Positions 45,844 through 58,338 of a stretch of 64,000 nucleotides of DNA are shown here, one piece after another. The stretch spans positions 310,001 to 374,000 of the forward strand of contig CAVNZM010000003.1 in the NCBI GenBank assembly GCA_963693365.1, given 5' to 3'. The notes under the pieces are model-generated. The model was given only the letters and a program-made list of their open reading frames with translations. It was not told the DNA's origin and did not search any database. This stretch comes from Amoebidium appalachense (lineage: Eukaryota; Ichthyosporea). The position numbers and the translations under genes are program-made. Position 1 is the first letter of the stretch, and every line of letters starts with the position of its first letter.

Positions 45844-47388
45844 GTAAGTTCACCCCCCCCCCCCCCCCCTCCCGGGGGGGACCTACCATCCCACTAAAGT
45901 GGTGGGTCCCCCCTCCCCCCGGAGGAGTACCGGTGGGGACCCACCACCAATATGGTCAATTTAGGGAGGAGGGGGGGGGGGGGTTGCCTCGAGCAGGTGG
46001 GTCCCCAGGGTGGGGGGGGGGGGGGGGGGGGGAGGGGGGAGACCCACCACCAGGCGGGACCTCAATACTTATTAGTGCCTATGTAGGACCTGGTAGAGCA
46101 GTTGCTATTTTGCAGATACTATTAGCCATTGGTATGCTATGCGTAAATTATCATTAGTTGTGGCCTTACAAACCTATGTTAGCCAAAGTTCTGAATGTTG
46201 GCTTTTGCCCGGATGATTATTGGTGCAGCAAACTGTGTCCAGTATTAAAAACGGCCGGTACATGTGTATTGTAGCATCCCACAATCAAGCAGTAGAAAGG
46301 ACATTTTGCCAGCAGCTATCAGGCTGTGGCCACTCAAATGAGTGACCTCCCCACCTTGCCCTCTGCATGCAAGTGTATGTGTGCAGCCCGTTTACTCGCG
46401 TGTCACAGTGGCTGGCGTGTAAATACACCAGTTGGGGGTTAAACAAAAAACAGGGGAGACCCTGAAACCTCTTGCTTAAACGTTGTGCAGCTACTGTACC
46501 GCAATCAGCTTATCAGAGTAGTTTGCGTGCAAACTAGCCTGTGACATAGACTCTGCTCCCCCCCCCCCCAAAAAAAAGTTGAATTCAAATTAAACCTGCA
46601 ATCTCATGATAAATGGCATGAAATGACCGTGGTCACAGTGTACTGGGGCCGGGTATAGAGACAAATAAATATGAAAATTTATTGGTTTGGTAGCTCCGTA
46701 CGCGATTACTCAACACATATCAAATGCGTAATCAGCGTTTTCAACATAGCCTGCTACTAGTATCATTATGGTCCCAGCATAAAGTACAACGAATCATATA
46801 TAAAGACTCTGTTGGTATACGTAGATTATAAAAAGAATCCCTTGAAAAAATTATTCGTGGTTAAAGTGGATGGTCCTACTAATTAAAGTGAAGTGGATAG
46901 ATTTGGCTCGCAAGGTTCACTAGTGCATTAGGGTCCACGTAGGACTTTCTCATGACGTCATATTGACGTTAATGCTAGGGCATATCACCAGTGATGTAAG
47001 TCTATATATTTGGCTTTCTCGAAATAGCGTTGCTTGTTTAGATATCTCGCAGTTACGAATGCAACCGAATCGTAGAGAAATTTTGAACATATTCGTTTAA
47101 AAGAGAGTATATATGTACATAGAAAAGTGGCCGGGAGTAAGGGATAAGGGCTACACCATGGGCGCTCTACTGACAATATCGAACCCTGTATTCAAGCCCT
47201 CCACACCACTCCACAGCGCATGCGCTGCCTCTGCACAGCCAATGATAGAGCTTCTTTGAGTCTACCCTCGTCCAACCAAATGGTCCCGTTCGGCCTGAAA
47301 TGATACGATTGGTTAATGCATAACATTTTATTGCAACTTTTTCAGGTAGCCTCCCCCCCTCTCCCCTTCCCTGCCCTCCTCCCTCCCG

Positions 47389-47469
<81 letters not shown>

Positions 47470-47785
47470 GTTCAGACCCAGTAAGATTTACCAAACGATT
47501 ATTGGTCCAATTCTTCTCTGAGACATGTACATGATGGTGACCACCGAGTTATGCATGTACACCAAACAAACTATATCTTCTTGTTGCTTCAACGTCTCGT
47601 GTGAGTTCAAAGCTTTAATTAAGAGCATAATGTTGCCGGCAAATAAGAGCACGGGGAATTGAAGATATTGCTAAGTTGAGGGGGAAGGGATGAAGATGAT
47701 GAAGGGTGTGGGGTTATCTCCCTCCTACTGTGTGGGAGTTTCAATTTCTCTTCTCTCTTGCTCACACTCTCTATATCCCCCCCCC

Positions 47786-47819
<34 letters not shown>

Positions 47820-48062
47820 GCAGCGCGCGTTTCTTCCCCTCAGATGCAGACCGCTCACACAGACATGCATCCATTAAAAGATGGAAAAAAGTATATGGAA
47901 GAACCCTTCCGCAGATGTGTTATCCTTATCTGGTTTATGCACTTGCCTTATTTGGTGGCCTGCACTGGCTCTGTAGATCACATCGATCCCCTCAAACCCC
48001 CGTGCCAACTGCTCCGGCCCACCCTCGGGGGATTTGTCTGAGAGTTCAAGTACAATGGTGTT

Positions 48063-48157
<95 letters not shown>

Positions 48158-48528
48158 GTGTGTGTGTGCGTGTGTGCGCGCGTGTGTCTGCATGTTAGAG
48201 AATAAAAAAAAAATTGAACAGGTATATGTGTTGTAGATGAATCTTCTAAACCCCCTTCTTTGTTAGACTATTTTGCCTGCACATTGTAGAGAAGGAGAGG
48301 TGGGGAAGGGGCAGGATATTTGTTGAAGACAACACACGGAAAAAATTTGTTTTTTGAGTTTTCCATTTGTGTGCCTGTTGATGTGTCGCTGGGAAGAACA
48401 AAGAGAGCGAGAAAGGGGGAAAAGGGGGAGCGCAGGAGCAAAAGTGCTTCAGGTGAGATGAAAGGGGCTAAGAAAACGTAATAAAAAAAAACAAAAAAAA
48501 AAGGGAAAACAGTTAAATGAGCACTCAC
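45844..48528. other. no supported gene; some repeats
   Basis: Includes a GGTGGGTCCCC-rich stretch with short inverted words (45880-46060), poly(G) near 46012-46032, (CA)n at 47392-47468, poly(C) at 47789-47818 and (GT)n at 48064-48178. Around 47860-48040 open frames exist on both strands without a recognisable family. The 3' end of the glycosyltransferase-like gene may extend into 47.9-48.5 kb. Confidence 0.4.
47392..47468 (+). repeat. (CA)n microsatellite
   Basis: Pure CA run of about 77 bp in non-coding sequence. Confidence 0.95.
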
Positions 48529-48754
48529 CTTGTCGCCATGGCCACCCAATCGCTATGAAACCCGGGTAACGTTACCACCAACCCCGCACCGGCCAAAATT
48601 CTAGCAAAATCCTTGGGGTGGTTGGTGGGTCCCACGTGAAGAAGGGTGGGTGGGGGCATGTGGTGGGCGGAAAGAACTCGAAGGAGGGTCGGGTGGGTGG
48701 GAAGGGCACTGGGGATGGACTCTGTGTGTGTTTGGTAGGGGGGGGGGAGGGGGT

Positions 48755-48841
<87 letters not shown>

Positions 48842-49255
48842 TGGGTGTATGTCTGTGTGTGCGTGTGTGAGTGTGTGTGAGTGTGTGTGAATGTCTGTGT
48901 ATGAGTGTGTGTGTTCGTCGGAAAGGAAGGGAGGGGAAAGGGGTGTTAGAAGTTCGATAGCTGCATGGTAACAAAAAGAGAATGGGGGAAGCCAAAATAT
49001 TGCAGGGGGAAAAACGAAAAAGTACCTGCGAGGCCACTTAATAGTGAGATAGATATGTGAGCCTCGTTGATGATCCCTCCCCCCCGCCCGCCCTCCCGCC
49101 CTCCCCCTCCCCCTCTCCAAAAAAAAGAGGGGTCATAAAATCCCAACCCTTCAAATAATCACGCCCACCTCCCTACCTCTCGGCGCAACTTTTTAAATCA
49201 AACGTTTGGTCACTCCTTTGGCCATCTACAGTCGCTTCGAGTCCCTTCCACCCCG

Positions 49256-49297
<42 letters not shown>

Positions 49298-50790
49298 ATA
49301 AATAAATAAAAAATAAACAATCGCTTCGAGTCCCTTCCCTCCCCCCCCCCCCCCCCCCCAAAAAAAAAAAAAAAAAAAAAAAACCTCTCCATCGGCACCC
49401 CCTACACAATAATACTAATAATAAGTCCCCCCCCTCCCCCCATTCCCTTTTAAAAAAAAGAAAGAAAGAAAGAAAAAGTAAAAAGAAAAGAAAAGAAAAG
49501 AAAAGAAAAGAAAAGAAAAGAAAAGAAAAGAAAAGAAAAGAAAAGAAAAGAAAGAAAGAAACTCACCTTGTGCATGCAGTATGACTGTCTTAGGGAATGG
49601 ACAGTTTCCCTCTGGCATGTCTTTTGGCAAAATGCGCTTGTGCATGTGTGTGCGCCATGTTCTCGCATGCTGGGGGCTGAAGAAGAGACGATGCGATTGG
49701 CTGGGATCCACCTATCAGATCGACCCAAAACAGTCAGTTGTGCGTTTTGGATTCGCTCATGTTTACTTCGAATGATGATCAACAGCTTTGGAGTTTCATT
49801 TTTGCCCTGACCAAACCTGCACCTTCCCCCCCCCCCCCCCCCCCCCCCCCCCTGGACTCTTCAACGAACCAGCCACTGCCCCAGTTACACACAATATAAA
49901 CACCACTTATGCAAACACACACCTCTCTCGATAAATAATACTTTTTCTGTCAATACATTTACTCTTCCTGCTCTGCCTGGATAGAACCATCAGGCCCGTA
50001 GTAAGCCGAACAGTTCACCCGATTTATGTATCTATTTTCACACATCCTCCTTCGCCATCCCCCTTCCCCCCTCTCCTTCCCCCAATACCATGCAACCCTC
50101 TCCCCCGCTCCCTCTACAATACACACACGCGCACGCACACACGCACGCACGCACGCACGCGCGCACACACACACAGACACACACACACTCTACACTACTC
50201 TGCCCCCCATTCTTTCTCCTAGGAAAGAACCAAGAAGAAAAACGAAAACAAGAACGTACAACCCGCACACCACTACGAAATTTCACGGAAAATTCAAGGA
50301 TTTCAGGCAACACCACCCACCTGCACAAGCCGCTCGACGCACACCAACCCACTCCCCAAATCTTTGATCTCGTCTGCAAACACCGATTGGTTCATGGCGC
50401 TCTTGCCTAATATGGAAGGTATCACGTGATCCTCAGCCAATGGCCGGTCCATATTCGCGCTGATGACGTATCTGGGCGAGTGTGTGCCTTTTTCCTAATA
50501 TGGGAATTGTTAGAGTTAACACGTGGCATGCATTCGGGAAAAATCTGCCACACGTGGTAGTTTGATGCATTGTAGATGATGTATTTCCCGGGGATGTTTT
50601 GGTGATGGTGGTAGTGGGGTGGTGGAGAAGTGGTGGCTTTTTCGTTCATAATCACCCGTATTGGCTCCCCCCCCCCCCCCCCCCCCCCCCCCGCCCCTTC
50701 CTCGGCCCCCGCCCCCGCCCCTGCTCGCTCCCCATCCCCTCCCCAACTGCCACCCACAATCACCACACGCCCCTTCAACGCCAAGTGCTA

Positions 50791-50826
<36 letters not shown>

Positions 50827-50886
50827 CGCGCACACGAGTGTTTGCACACGTGTGTACTTGTGTGTGTGCACGCGCGCGTGTTTTTA

Positions 50887-50941
<55 letters not shown>

Positions 50942-52025
50942 GCGTGCGCGCACATGAGTGTTTGCACGCTTGTGTACTTGTGTGTACTTGTGTGTGTGTG
51001 TGTACGCGCGTGTGCACGCGGGCGTGTGTGTGTGCGCGCACATGCGTTTCCTAGTGTTTTTGTGTGTGTAAGTGTGAGTGTGTGTTCAACAGTGGTATTT
51101 GTGTGCAGGTATGGAAGGTTTGTGTGCACACAACACAGGTTCCTTATCGTATGCCTAAAATTGTTTGAATTCTTGGAGATTCGTCCATGGCTGTGTGTGT
51201 GTACATGTGTGCTGGTGTGTGTGGGGGGGGGGGGGGGGGGGGGGGGAGGGGGGAGGACTTGCATTGTTCAAATGGAAGAAATGCAAGAGCTGCCGCAGAA
51301 TCGCAGGGTCATTTCTATTGGTTGCCGTCAGCCAATAAGCTGCGCCCTCGCCACCGGCACTTACATTCCTCTGTCGGGCCTTCTCGGGCCCCCACACCTC
51401 CAACGGCTTATTGCCGCTGAACGCTGCATACACCTTCCATATAAGGAATCGAATCACGTGTACTACTCTGCCCTTTCTGCCTCTCTACCTCTCCCCCCCC
51501 CTCCCCCCCCACCCCCCCCCCCCCCCCCCGCTCCCTCTCCCTTCCCTGCAACCTACCCTTCGATATGGTGTCAGACTAGACGGAGTTGGTGCAATGCCTC
51601 TAAGGGCTTTTAGAAAGCCCCCGCCCCCCCCCCCCACCCACTCCTCCCCCGCCCCCTCCCCCCTCCCCCCCCCCCCCCCCCTCTCATTCAGTCACACTAT
51701 AAATATAATGCATGTGAACTCTTCGTTCAAATACATCAAGACGCTGTTGACTATGTCATGCACGTGCACACGAAAACGCACCCATGCCCTCCCCTCACCA
51801 CCTCCCCCCCCCTTCCCCACGCACACACGCGCACATGCACACACACGCACACGTGCAACACGCACACGCACACGCACACACACACACATATACACCGACC
51901 CCTCCCCCCTCTCCCCCTTCCCTCCCCCCGCCCCCTCTCCCCGCCCCCCTCCCCCCCCCCCCCTGGTCCCGCTTCTCCCCTCCACACGCACGCACATGCA
52001 CATGCACATACATAACACCCCCCCC

Positions 52026-52056
<31 letters not shown>

Positions 52057-53964
52057 ACCTTTCAGCAGCTTGCATTGGTTGACCAGGTATTCCGGACACT
52101 TTGAATTTCCGCCAGTCGCAACTTCAGTTTTCAGGCAACACTCCCGGATTACCGTCACATCGTCTCCCTCTTTTGCCAACAGTACCGTCCTATCGGAGCC
52201 CAAACACACATTTTGGTGCTCGAAAATATGCATGCCCGTTCTTAGCCGAACAAACGCGCTGCTTCCCAAATTTGGCAACTCAACCGGAGCCATCATTTCT
52301 GATTGGTTCATTTTGTCCTCTTCTTCTCCGCTTTTCAACCCACGCGCCGGCGTTGGTTTTCTCGCGGTTCTTTCCAGAACTTTATTTGCGTTCGTTACCG
52401 CTACGTTTGTCGTTATTCTATTGGTTGTTTGCTTTTCACTTTCCGGCGTTTCCGAATTTGGCATTAGCCCCTCCGTGGATGTCTCCGATCTTATCTGATC
52501 GAAGTAATCGTCTTCATCCTCATCGGTCGTGTCAGCTTCGTCTCCCTCTCCCTCCTCCCCCTCTTCCTCCTCTCCTCCAATCCCTTTGGCTTTTCCAGAA
52601 ATCTCCGTGTTCTCACTTACCACCGTGGTACTCTCCTCATTCCTTATTTGGGAAAAATATGTGTCCTCGTCATTCGCCTGATCTGATTGGCTATCTCCCT
52701 CATCCTCTTCACCCTCCTCCTCTCCCTCCTCTTCGTCTACGGGACTTTCAACTTCGTTTTTCGTTTTCGATTCTGTCTTTTCCAATTCATTTCCGATTGA
52801 TTCCTCCGTGTTTTCTAGGTTGGGGACATCCGCGCCAGTGCGAGCACTCAAACTTGGAACGGCCATTTGCGGGACCTCCAAAATCTGCCATGCAAGTAAT
52901 GAGTATGTACCCTGGATACTTCTGTGTGTGTGCATGTGTTTTTGCGGGCAGTGAGGAGGGGGGGAAGGGAGGGGGAGGGGGGGGGGGGGGGGGGGGGTAT
53001 AGAGAAAATATACGACGACACAAGTAATAGTGCAGTGTGAATGTAGGAGAACCACACGGGAGAAACTCAAAAATCACACGACACACCCACCCCACTCTGC
53101 GCCCCACATACCACCAAACACCTGCTTACGCAACAAAACGGATGCAACTCATACTCGCTAACCCCCTCCCCCCTCCCCCCCACCGGCACACACACACAAA
53201 CCCCTACCCTCGCTATATACTTTCTGTCACGGGCCTTGGAACATTTGGATGATCCCCATTGAAATGCATTAGGCCGAGAGTTTGCACTTACACAAAAAGG
53301 ATCTCGTAGGGAACTCACGCAAAGTGTAGGTTGACACCATAGACAAGAGGCAGTCCACAGTAGCGGTACTTATTACTTTCAACAATATGAGATTGCACTG
53401 TGGTGTGCAGGCAAGGGAGAGTTGGGAAAGGATAGGATTCTTTTTCTTTGGGGGGTCGGAGGTGGATTGAGGGGGTTGAAGGGTTGGGGGGGGGGGGGTT
53501 GCACAAGTTGGGACATAAGGTCCACGTGCCTATATCTTTGTTGCAAAGGGAGCGCACAGGGGGGGTTTGAAAGGTGAGCTTGTGGGGGGAGCAGGGGTTG
53601 AAATTCTTGCCTTTTCAGCTGTCTCTTCTTGCTCACGCTTTTCGCCCTTTTCCATCCGCAACTGAGAATTGTATTTCCCGTGTACAGTTTGCACTCGTTT
53701 TTCTTCTGTCCCTTCCATAAAAAGGTGCGGATGGGTGACTGCGTCTACTTTTAGCGCCACACTCGTATCAGAAAAGAAAAGTGATCTTCCGGAAAGCTTG
53801 TGTATAGAAAACATGAGAAAAACCAAGACAACTGAGAGCAGAAATACACGTTGAAGTGTGTCAAATTGACGTGAGATACCCCCGCCTTTCGATAATCTGC
53901 GGGTGCTAACGGGAAGGATCCCCTGCATACTGGAGCTCCTACCTAACATCTTGCCCACTGCCAT
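48529..53964 (-). CDS. type II membrane protein resembling a GT61 (DUF563) glycosyltransferase
   Basis: Exons with matching phases are: 53964-53637 (anchor [21 protein letters not shown]); 53397-53319 ([18 protein letters not shown]); a tentative one ending at 53208; 52884-52059; 51465-51365 ([16 protein letters not shown]); 50494-50321 ([16 protein letters not shown] to [10 protein letters not shown]); 49806-49567 ([18 protein letters not shown]); and 48611-48529 ([18 protein letters not shown]). The 52884-52059 exon begins with about 140 highly acidic residues holding [12 protein letters not shown] and [12 protein letters not shown], then [20 protein letters not shown]. CxxRLV...PKLLIIIRS...GAGL is the order seen in GT61 enzymes, Golgi or ER glycan transferases; this is motif resemblance only. 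The 3' end is not found. A donor at 52059 continues into (GT)n. Confidence 0.5.
48757..48920 (+). repeat. (GT)n microsatellite
   Basis: Pure GT to about 48838, then GTGAGTGTGT-type variants; within an intron of the glycosyltransferase-like gene. Confidence 0.95.
49256..49560 (+). repeat. two poly(C)-poly(A) compounds and an (AAAAG)n array
   Basis: C-then-A compounds lie at about 49256-49297 and 49342-49383, each preceded by a shared block (TCGCTTCGAGTCCCTTCC). They are followed by AAAAG/AAAG repeats at about 49457-49560. The array ends at the donor of the exon 49806-49567. Confidence 0.9.
50669..51060 (+). repeat. poly(C) and interrupted (GT)n
   Basis: Poly(C) at about 50669-50691, then GT blocks at 50794-50822 and 50886-50938 with two related CGCGCACA(C/T)GAGTGTTTGCAC islands, suggesting duplication. 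Intronic. Confidence 0.85.
51200..52055 (+). repeat. poly(G), poly(C) and (CA)n tracts around a short exon
   Basis: Poly(G) at about 51221-51246, C-rich at 51488-51535 and 51620-51682, CA-rich at 51820-51890, poly(C) at 52018-52042 and (CA)n to 52058. All intronic to the glycosyltransferase-like gene apart from the exon 51365-51465. Confidence 0.85.
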
Positions 53965-54439
53965 GTTTAGGTGTAGTTGTATTAGACGGTGTGTGCAAAC
54001 GGTGAATGGGGTGTCTAACAAAGCGCTTATAATTCAAAAATCATGTTTTATAGTACCACTGGTAATAGGGGTTTTTTTAGAAAAAGGAAGACGAAGTCAA
54101 ACTTATTGGTGGGCCTCAAAGCGGATAGACGCCAGAAGTGAATATTGGTGCACACATGCACATGAGGATTCAACTTGGAGAAGCGGTGGTCGAAAAGGTG
54201 CTTATCAAGAGACGGCAGTTTTTGCATATGACAACTAGGGGGTACTATTCAAATCGCTGTGTAAATATACTTTGAAATGGGTGTGCTATGGAGTGCTGTC
54301 TCAGTATGATTCAAGAAGTTACTGAATGAATGATGAGTGTGTCATGGTATGTACATACAATAGGTAATTTGCTCTGTTCGCTTTATCACCGAAGAAGCCT
54401 TCAAAGAAGGCTGTCCTGTTTTAGTCTATAGAACGATGG

Positions 54440-54774
54440 CCAATCGGCGCAGCCTACGGCACAAAAAATGCAAGGCATATAATTGGCTCGGAACGCACAC
54501 CTAAAGAAGTAGCCAATCGGTGGCGACATCGTTTGATGCCCGATCTGCCAGTTCTATCAAATCCGTTGCAGCGCGGGCCAAAGTTGAACAGTCCTGAGTT
54601 CTGTCCTGACTCCTGAGTGAGGCGGAGCCGAGTCGGAAGGCGCAGCATGCGCGAAATTTTGGGAGAACGTTGGCATCAAGCCTGTTTCTCCGTATTTATC
54701 CCTGCTGCGTTTAGTTGGGCTTTTCCCGCACTGATCACCTAACCGGATAACCTGGATAGACCGGCTAAGCCAAT
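54440..54774. promoter_or_regulatory. CCAAT-box cluster upstream of the glycosyltransferase-like gene
   Basis: CCAAT at 54440, 54513 and 54770 and ATTGG at 54482, about 480-810 bp before the minus-strand start at 53964. The spacing is broader than in typical NF-Y promoters. Its role is inferred. Confidence 0.35.
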
Positions 54775-54937
54775 CATGATGGCACAGTTGAGCCCATAAC
54801 GTTATGCAGTTGCAGCCTCAAGCAAGGCCTTCTTATCATCTCTCTAGCCTCTTTCCCAGAGAAGTTGGGGCCTTGTGTAGTCTCCGGGTTGTCTCCGAAT
54901 CGTTGAACTTGCACTACATGTTTCAACCTTTGCAAAC

Positions 54938-54991
54938 CTCTCTCTCTCTCTCTCTCTCCCCCCCCCCCCCCCCCCCTCCCTCCCTCCCTCC

Positions 54992-55031
<40 letters not shown>

Positions 55032-55113
55032 CCCCCCCCCCCCCCCCCCTCTCTCTCCTTCTCTCTCTCTCCCTCTCCCTCCCTCCCGCTCTCTTTCTCT
55101 ATCTATCTATCTA

Positions 55114-55165
<52 letters not shown>

Positions 55166-55227
55166 GCCTCTCTCTCTCTCTCTCTCTCTGCCTCTCTCTC
55201 TCTCTCTCCTCTCTCCCTCTCTTTCCC

Positions 55228-55280
<53 letters not shown>

Positions 55281-55355
55281 TTCTCTCTGTCTCTCCCCTT
55301 CACTCGTTCACTCACTCATACACTCACACTCACACACACACACACACACACACAC

Positions 55356-55420
<65 letters not shown>

Positions 55421-55517
55421 TCTCTCTTTCTCTCTCTCCCTCTCTCTCTCTCTCTTTCTCTATCTCTGTCTCTATCCCCCCCCCCCCCCCCCTTACCCAC
55501 CCATCACCTACCTTATC

Positions 55518-55551
<34 letters not shown>

Positions 55552-55660
55552 TTCCCCCACCACCTTCTACCTTTACTTCTCTTTCTTCCTCGCTCTCCAA
55601 ACCTCCCTTCCCTCTCTATCCATCGCTCTCGGGGCTCAGGATCCCTCCCCTTTCCTCAGG
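54938..55660 (+). repeat. CT-rich microsatellite with poly(C) and (CA)n
   Basis: Interrupted (CT)n with poly(C) at about 54959-54976, 55031-55050 and 55520-55549, and a short CA repeat near 55330-55357. Non-coding. Confidence 0.95.
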
Positions 55661-56030
55661 TAGAGTAGTCTTTCTCTCTCCATATCTAGTCTCCCAGTAG
55701 TCTCACACGTAAACAAGCTATACTTATCACAAAACATCTATAGTGAACACCCTCCTTATCCCCCTCCTCACCCCGTTCCCAACAGTATATGATAACAACG
55801 CACAGCTCCTAAATATTTTTTCTCATCTCTTGAGGTGTGCCACGGGACGTGGTGGAATGTATTCAGGATTTATTTATGAGCCATGACCCAATCAAATGTT
55901 TTACGTGCAAACCACATATAGCTATATTTTGATTTTCAAATAAACGCGACCAATCACGTCGATCTTCTTTGAGCCACCTGCCAGCAGTGCGCCTGATGTC
56001 ACACCCGGCGTCCCGGACTCGCGGCCTTGA
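55661..56030. other. no gene seen
   Basis: Intergenic flank of the TTAA transposon. CCAAT words occur at about 55889 and 55950. Confidence 0.5.
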
Positions 56031-56034
56031 TTAA

Positions 56035-56086
56035 GGGATACGGGATCGGCGATTTTGAGTGGTCCCCGATTTCTTTCTGGCGCCGC
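56035..56086 (+). repeat. left terminal inverted repeat of the TTAA transposon
   Basis: Bipartite: GGGATACGGGATCG at 56035-56048 and TTTCTGGCGCCGC at 56074-56086. Confidence 0.85.
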
Positions 56087-56231
56087 CTTTTTTCCCCCTG
56101 ATTACGTAACGCGTTGCTACGCACCCACACCGTACAACGAGTTTTGTGTTCGCACGTTAACGCAGAGGGCGCACAACCCGAAAGAATTTTTTTCATGAAA
56201 AGAAACTACTTTGAATACATGCACTTTTACC

Positions 56232-57581
56232 ATGGGTGTGCAGGGCTTGCTCCCAGCACTCGGCATTAGTGCCGAAAAAGCCACAGATGTTACTGCAGAG
56301 TTGCAACGTGGGGTAGTTGCTTTTGACGGGATGGTGCAGGTCCACAAGTCCTTTTCAGTTTTCGCTGACACAGTAGCCAAACAGCAAATAGATGACAAAA
56401 AAGTCACAGACGACACATATGCAGCTATTGCAAATCACTTTATGTCCAAAGTTAATACGTATAGGCTAGCAGGGGTCCAGCCACACTATGTGTTTGATGG
56501 GCGCAGATTGAAAGAGGGAAAACTAGTTGATAACGACCGTGCAGAAAAGGTGGTCAAAGCCCGCCAAGAAATAGCCACAAAAAGAGAGAAACAGGAGGAA
56601 GTAACTAAAAACAAATGGAGAAGCGCTGCAGAGTTAGATAACAGAGTTTTACATGCAATCATCCTTAGACTGAAAGATGAGAATGTCGATTACACAGTAG
56701 CTCCATACGAAGCAGACCCCCAGCTTGCCTATGATGGCACGTACCGGTTTGGCACACACTGTTGTCACTGAGGATGCCGACCTTCTTCTGTATAACATCC
56801 CGCGGGTTGTATACAAACTGCGCATTGCGGATGCGGCGGTCATCCCTGGGACCGCTAATGCGGTGCGCATTCCCAAACTGTACGGAGTGATTGTAACCCC
56901 CGCCGATGTTTTTACCAGAAGCACAAAGTACAACTTCGACGGATGGGATATAGAAATACTGCGTTATTTTGCTATTGTGAATGGCTGTGATTATGTGAAA
57001 AAGCTCAGGGGAATTGGCATGGGCACTTTGCACGCAGCTGTAAGTGAGGCGTGCCGGGCCTGGGGACGCGAGGGAAGGCCGGTAGCTGCGGGGGTTGTGT
57101 TCACAGATCTGCTCCAGCATATCCAACGGGTCAGAAAGGGGAAAAGAGGGAAGGAAAAGCCCGTTAAAAGCACAGAAAACAAGCAGGGTGGGGACGAACG
57201 GGCAGGAAGAGTCGAAATCGGACGGAAAGGAGGTGAAGCAGTGGAGGAAGAGGTTGAGTGGTGGGATCTTGAATACGAACATGGAACGTATGAAAACGGG
57301 GCTGAGGTGATGAGGTTATAGAGATGCAATGATGAGGGTGAAGAGGTTATAGAGATGCAATATGCAGATGGTACGAAAAAGAGGCGGATAGTAGGACCAA
57401 GTGTAGAAGAATTGGCCCAATCATGTAGTACAAGCCTGACCTTGTAGGGCTCCGTGCATTTGTACAGCAAATAGACCCTACTGGACACAAGTATAGTTTT
57501 ACCTGGAATGAAAAGTTTATGGTGCAAATGTATCCATCATACAGGGCAGAAAACCACAAAAAGTGGAAGAAGAAGAAGTGA
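56232..57581 (+). pseudogene. EXO1-like XPG-family nuclease carried by the transposon
   Basis: The start MGVQGLLPAL matches the EXO1/FEN1 N-terminus. Acidic metal ligands are present in order: VVAFDG, HYVFDGRR, APYEADPQLAY, TEDADLLLY and NGCDYVKKLRGIG (helix-hairpin-helix side). APYEAD and GCDY..LRGIG are more EXO1-like than FEN1-like. EXO1 enzymes are 5'-3' exonucleases and flap nucleases of mismatch repair and recombination. The frame shifts near 56733 (an extra G at TATGATGG), meets a TAG at 57319-57321 beside a duplicated GAGGTTATAGAGATGCAAT block, and shifts again near 57420. A basic tail ends WKKKK at the 57581 stop. No introns are seen. It lies between transposon termini, so I infer it is element-borne. 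Confidence 0.8.
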
Positions 57582-57623
57582 ACACGAACACTGAAAATGC
57601 AACTGAATGATTCTGTTTTCCTT

Positions 57624-57656
<33 letters not shown>

Positions 57657-57683
57657 TTTACGTTATCTTTCATAATGTGTACT

Positions 57684-57695
<12 letters not shown>

Positions 57696-57739
<44 letters not shown>

Positions 57740-57986
57740 GTGATCTTCTGACCGATCTAGTGAACCTATAATGAATGAATGAAGACCGTGTGTCAAATCT
57801 GAGAGCAATGTACCAGACCCTGGTGCCTGCATATGTTTCCTACCCCCCCCCCCCCCCTCCCCCCGGTCCCTCCTCCCCCCTTGGTGTTTGCATACGTGCC
57901 TACCTGCCCCCCCCCCCCCCCCACACACACACACACACGTGTGTGTGTGGGGGGGGGGGGGGCGTGCATGCGTGCGTGTGTGCAAA

Positions 57987-58021
<35 letters not shown>

Positions 58022-58212
58022 TTCCGTGTGTGCGTGGTTGTGTGTGTGTGTGAAGGGGGGGGAGGGGGGGGGGGGGGGGGGGGGAGAACGACTCAAGGTT
58101 GTACTTGGCACACAAATACATAATAATTTCAATTATTATTATTATTTTCCTATACAGGAAAAGTGGAGCCCTACTGGCCGAATACATACATGCAAGCATT
58201 CATTCATATTTT

Positions 58213-58295
<83 letters not shown>
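57696..58295 (+). repeat. poly(G), mixed GT tract and poly(C)-poly(A) compound inside the transposon
   Basis: Poly(G) of about 40 at 57697-57736, poly(C) runs near 57845 and 57908, an inverted CA/GT pair at 57923-57948, a (GTGC)n-like stretch near 57965-58021, poly(G) near 58064-58084, then C about 32 followed by A about 47 (58216-58294). Confidence 0.9.
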
Positions 58296-58338
58296 CAGAG
58301 AAGGGGGCTTTAGGGAGAGGCAATCGAAAACGAAAATT

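Noticed and set aside
47690-48041. Coding exon around 47.86-48.04 kb on either strand
   Set aside because: Both strands are open over this stretch, no recognisable domain appears and splice sites are ambiguous. Left unannotated.
51155-51364. Coding extension beyond the GTAAGT donor at 51364 ([16 protein letters not shown])
   Set aside because: The open frame is attractive, but the strong donor and phase match to the next exon at 50494 favour intron.
56665-57282. 205-codon minus-strand ORF opposite the nuclease
   Set aside because: Shadow of the EXO1-like frame, which has the conserved metal ligands.
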